From positions 248,001-312,000 of the forward strand of contig NZ_JABANC010000001.1 in assembly GCF_012931685.1 (NCBI RefSeq): a DNA stretch of 64,000 nt, written 5' to 3'. The notes under the pieces are model-generated. The model was not told where the DNA came from, made no database searches, and saw only the letters and a list, made by a program, of their open reading frames with translations. The position numbers and the translations under genes are program-made. This stretch comes from Hanstruepera ponticola (lineage in GTDB: Bacteria; Bacteroidota; Bacteroidia; Flavobacteriales; Flavobacteriaceae). Shown here one piece after another: positions 61,707 to 64,000 of the stretch (its first letter is position 1; each line of letters starts with the position of its first letter).

Positions 61707-62531
61707 ATGAAAAAAATACTCGTTCCAACTGATTTCTCAAAGCAAGCCGAAAACGCACTACAAGTTGCTGCTCAATTAGCCAAAAAACACGATAGCGAAA
61801 TTTACCTTTTACATATGCTTGAACTACCGCTTCATCAGGTAGATGCTTTAAGCCAACATAGTGAATTACCTGAAGCCATGTTCTTTATGAAACTAGCTCA
61901 TAAAAAGTTTGAGCAAACTATGAGCCAAGACTACCTAAAGGATGTTGTAGTTCATGAGACTGTAGATTTCAATCAAACTTTTACAGGCATAAAAAACACA
62001 TGTATAGAGCATAATATCGACCTCATTATCATGGGCTCGCATGGAGCTAGTGGTTTTAAAGAAATGTTTATAGGTTCAAACACTGAAAAGGTTGTAAGAA
62101 CTGCCGAAGTCCCTGTTTTAGTAATTAAAAATGAACATGAAGAATTCAAGATTGACAATTTTGTTTTTGCATCTGATTTTAAAAATGATAACAAAGAAAC
62201 ATATAAACAAGCAACCGAATTGGCTAAAGCTTTTGATGCCAAAATTCATTTACTTTTTGTAAACACGGCTAACAACTTTATTACCACAGCAACGGCAAAA
62301 GCTCGTATTTTAGATTTTATTGAAGGTTACGATTTTGAAAATTATTCAATTTCTATTTACAATGATGAATCTGTTGAGAAAGGCATCATGAATTTCTCCC
62401 ATATCATTGGTGCAGATTTAATTGGTATTAGTACCCATGGCAGACAAGGCATTGCCCATTTCTTCAATGGTAGTATTAGTGAAGATTTGGTAAATCATGC
62501 GAAACGACCTGTGATAACTTTTAAAATATAA
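61707..62531 (+). CDS. Universal stress protein with two tandem USP domains
   Basis: A cytoplasmic protein of 275 residues made of two UspA folds, about 1-145 and 150-275. The ATG at 61707-61709 starts the conserved MKKILVPTDFSKQAENAL; the frame is open further upstream but those 26 residues are not conserved and are rejected. Domain 1 ends in the ATP-binding pattern IIMGSHGASGFKEMFIGSNTEKVVRTAEVPVLVI. Domain 2 ends in LIGISTHGRQGIAHFFNGSISEDLVNHAKRPVITF. Both have the G-x2-G-x9-G(S/T) spacing linked to ATP binding. Tandem USPs are frequent in Bacteroidetes; the exact stress role is unknown. It diverges from rimP and ends at a bidirectional terminator. Confidence 0.92.
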   Translation: MKKILVPTDFSKQAENALQVAAQLAKKHDSEIYLLHMLELPLHQVDALSQHSELPEAMFFMKLAHKKFEQTMSQDYLKDVVVHETVDFNQTFTGIKNTCIEHNIDLIIMGSHGASGFKEMFIGSNTEKVVRTAEVPVLVIKNEHEEFKIDNFVFASDFKNDNKETYKQATELAKAFDAKIHLLFVNTANNFITTATAKARILDFIEGYDFENYSISIYNDESVEKGIMNFSHIIGADLIGISTHGRQGIAHFFNGSISEDLVNHAKRPVITFKI

Positions 62532-62551
62532 CTATTCCAAACTAATCAAAT

Positions 62552-62585
62552 AAAAAAATCCTAATCAAATGATTAGGATTTTTTA
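62552..62585. terminator. Bidirectional terminator between the universal stress gene and tRNA-Gln
   Basis: ATCCTAATC (62558-62566) / GATTAGGAT (62571-62579) with a 4-base loop, A7 on the left and T6 on the right. It can end transcription in both directions. Confidence 0.85.
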
Positions 62586-62593
62586 CTTACTTG

Positions 62594-62666
62594 TTGGCCT
62601 ACTAGGGCTCGAACCTAGACTCTTCTGGACCAAAACCAGACGTGTTGCCAGTTACACCATAGGCCA
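62594..62666 (-). tRNA. tRNA-Gln (anticodon TTG)
   Basis: On the minus strand a full cloverleaf can be drawn: acceptor stem TGGCCTA / TAGGCCA, anticodon stem TCTGG / CCAGA with loop TTTTGGT giving anticodon TTG, and a T arm around GGTTCGAGC. The discriminator is A. The 3' CCA is not encoded, since the following bases read CAA. Its promoter lies at 62684-62713 and its terminator at 62552-62585, so it is a single-gene unit. Confidence 0.96.
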
Positions 62667-62683
62667 TTGTGCAATTGAGGATG

Positions 62684-62713
62684 CAAATTTAAAACAAAGT
62701 TTTGTTTGCGCAA
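62684..62713 (-). promoter_or_regulatory. Promoter of tRNA-Gln
   Basis: Minus strand TTG (62711-62713), 19 bases, TAAATTTG (62684-62691): full consensus. The -33 part lies inside a perfect 14-base palindrome (62703-62716, TGTTTGC/GCAAACA). Confidence 0.75.
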
Positions 62714-62762
62714 ACATTTTTTAAATAAAATAACCTTTCAAAACTTAACGTTTCCTTAAAAG

Positions 62763-62770
62763 TATTTTTG
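62763..62770 (+). promoter_or_regulatory. Putative -7 element of the DUF2723 gene
   Basis: TATTTTTG (TAnnTTTG), 50 bases before the ATG. A weaker alternative, TAAATTCG with TTG 16 bases upstream, lies at 62787-62794. Confidence 0.4.
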
Positions 62771-62820
62771 ATTTGATATTTATTGTTAAATTCGCCTAAT
62801 CTTTCAAACTTCAATTACAT

Positions 62821-64000
62821 GGCACATATCAGCTTTAGAAAATGGAACACTTTGTTATCTTGGTTTTCATTTTTAGTTGCTTTAATCACTTATAGTCTAA
62901 CGGTAGAACCCACTGTAAGTTTTTGGGATGCTGGCGAATACATTTTAACCTCTTCAAAACTACAAGTTGGGCATCCACCTGGAGCACCTTTGTTCCAAAT
63001 GTTCGGTGCATTTTTCTCAACTTTCACATTTGGCAATAATGAATTAATAGGCTATATGATGAATATGATGAGTGCCGTTTCAAGTGCATTCACGATTTTA
63101 TTTATGTTTTGGACAATTTCATTATTGTTAAGAAAATTAATTGGAAATGAAGACACGCTATCAAAAACTAATAAGATTGCCATTTTAGGGAGTTCTTTAG
63201 TTGGGAGTTTGGCATTTGCTTTTACAGATTCTTTTTGGTTTAATGCTGTTGAAACAGAAGTGTACGCCATGGCAACCTTAATTATGTCTGTTTTATTCTA
63301 TCTGGCATTGCGTTGGGAACGTGAAATGGATACACCACGAGGCAATCGTTGGTTGATATTAATTGCTTTTGTTATAGGTCTTTCATTTGGGGTGCATTTT
63401 ATGGGATTATTAACCATTCCGGCGATTGGGCTTATTTATTATTTTAAAAATTATAAAGAAGTTACTATCAAAGGTTTTATTGTTGCCAATGTAGTTTCAG
63501 TTGCTATTCTTCTTTTTATCTTTAAATTATTAGCACCAAACATATTGAGGTACTTCAGTGCTATGGAAATTTTCTTCGTGAATTCTATTGGCTTACCTTT
63601 TAACTCGGGATCAATAATAGCAGGTATTCTTTTGGTTGCTTTAATTTATTTTGGTTTAAAATACACAAAAGATAAAGGCTATAAACACTTAAACACTGCT
63701 ATTCTTTGCGTAACTTTTGTAGTGGTTGGATTCTCTTCTTGGATGATGTTACCAATTCGCGCCAATGCCAACGTGGTTATTAATGAAAATGACCCTTCGG
63801 ATGCTCGCGAGCTTTTGGCATACTATAACTTGGAACAATATCCTGAAACCCATTTGTTTTATGGTCCACAATTTACAGATCAATATTCTGGTCTTGATGA
63901 AAACGAGCCTTATATAGATGACAAGCCGAATTATGAAAAGGATGAAAAAACAGGTAAATACGTTATTATAAATGACTGGGAAAAAGCCAGACAAAATTAT
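62821..64000 (+). CDS. DUF2723 multi-spanning membrane protein, GT-C-like (C-terminus outside window)
   Basis: 393 codons are open to the right edge. The N-terminus (FRKWNTLLSWFSFLVALITYSLTVEPTVSFWDAGEYILTSSKLQVGHPPGAPLF) is the conserved block of DUF2723, with an acidic WDAGE motif in the first periplasmic loop as in GT-C glycosyltransferases and protein mannosyltransferases. About ten hydrophobic segments follow, then a soluble region beginning near residue 310 (MMLPIRANANVVINENDPSDARELLAYY). Members are usually over 1000 residues, so much of the gene lies outside. A role as a lipid-linked-sugar transferase is plausible for the family but unproven here. Confidence 0.88.

Overview
The window reads as the chromosome of a Flavobacteriaceae member, probably marine. 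It is AT-rich, and its genes are preceded by the Bacteroidetes promoter form (TTG, 17-19 bases, TAnnTTTG) rather than Shine-Dalgarno sequences. It carries type IX secretion and gliding genes (a PorP/SprF-type protein, SprA, a RemB-like protein), the alternative complex III respiratory operon, and the family-typical gene order ruvA-sprA-gcvH-VanZ-tonB. I see no prophage, insertion sequence, CRISPR array or defence island. Most of the window is housekeeping.

Layout. 1-2.1 kb: a cut-off TPR protein and a PorP/SprF-type protein, both minus strand. 2.3-4.8 kb, plus strand: Nfu-type Fe-S carrier, dodecin, DUF1304 protein, MscS channel. 4.8-11.2 kb, minus strand: a MacAB-TolC-like export operon (ATPase, two permeases, adaptor, TolC) ending in tsaB. 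11.2-16.5 kb, minus strand: cytochrome oxidase biogenesis and small subunits (heme O synthase, two subunit III genes, subunit IV, then a separate unit with a thioredoxin-like protein, SCO, DUF420 and a 75-residue peptide). 16.6-31.5 kb, minus strand: RemB-like protein, two TonB proteins, VanZ, gcvH, the 2399-residue SprA, ruvA and malic enzyme.

31.6-39.4 kb is the main accessory block: a sucrose/fructoside locus. It has a TonB-dependent receptor, a periplasmic glutaredoxin, an SLC45/SUT-like sugar transporter, a compact GH68-type beta-fructosidase and a PfkB fructokinase. A divergent LacI regulator sits beside two CG-centred palindromes 21 bp apart. Next to it, at 39.4 kb, lies a decayed 124-bp copy of the 5' part of queG, whose intact copy is 3 kb further on.

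39.7-44.9 kb: a POTRA/beta-barrel outer membrane protein facing the operon ruvB-P450-queG. 44.9-56.5 kb, minus strand: the full respiratory operon actABCDEF-coxB-coxA, which takes electrons from quinol through multiheme cytochromes to an aa3-type oxidase; its subunits III and IV and assembly factors are in the block at 11-16.5 kb. 56.6-61.6 kb: a SPOR protein (plus), then rimP-nusA-infB (minus) with a terminator-like hairpin in the leader. 61.7-64 kb: tandem universal stress protein, tRNA-Gln, and a DUF2723 membrane protein cut by the window edge.

No clearly new multi-gene system is present. The items most worth a second look are: the queG relic beside the sucrose block; the compact GH68 enzyme and its paired operators; two places where a terminator runs straight into a promoter and an apparently leaderless gene; a terminator for mscS lying inside tsaB; the rimP leader hairpin; and one Cys-containing TonB-type domain shared by three adjacent genes, including the RemB-like surface protein.
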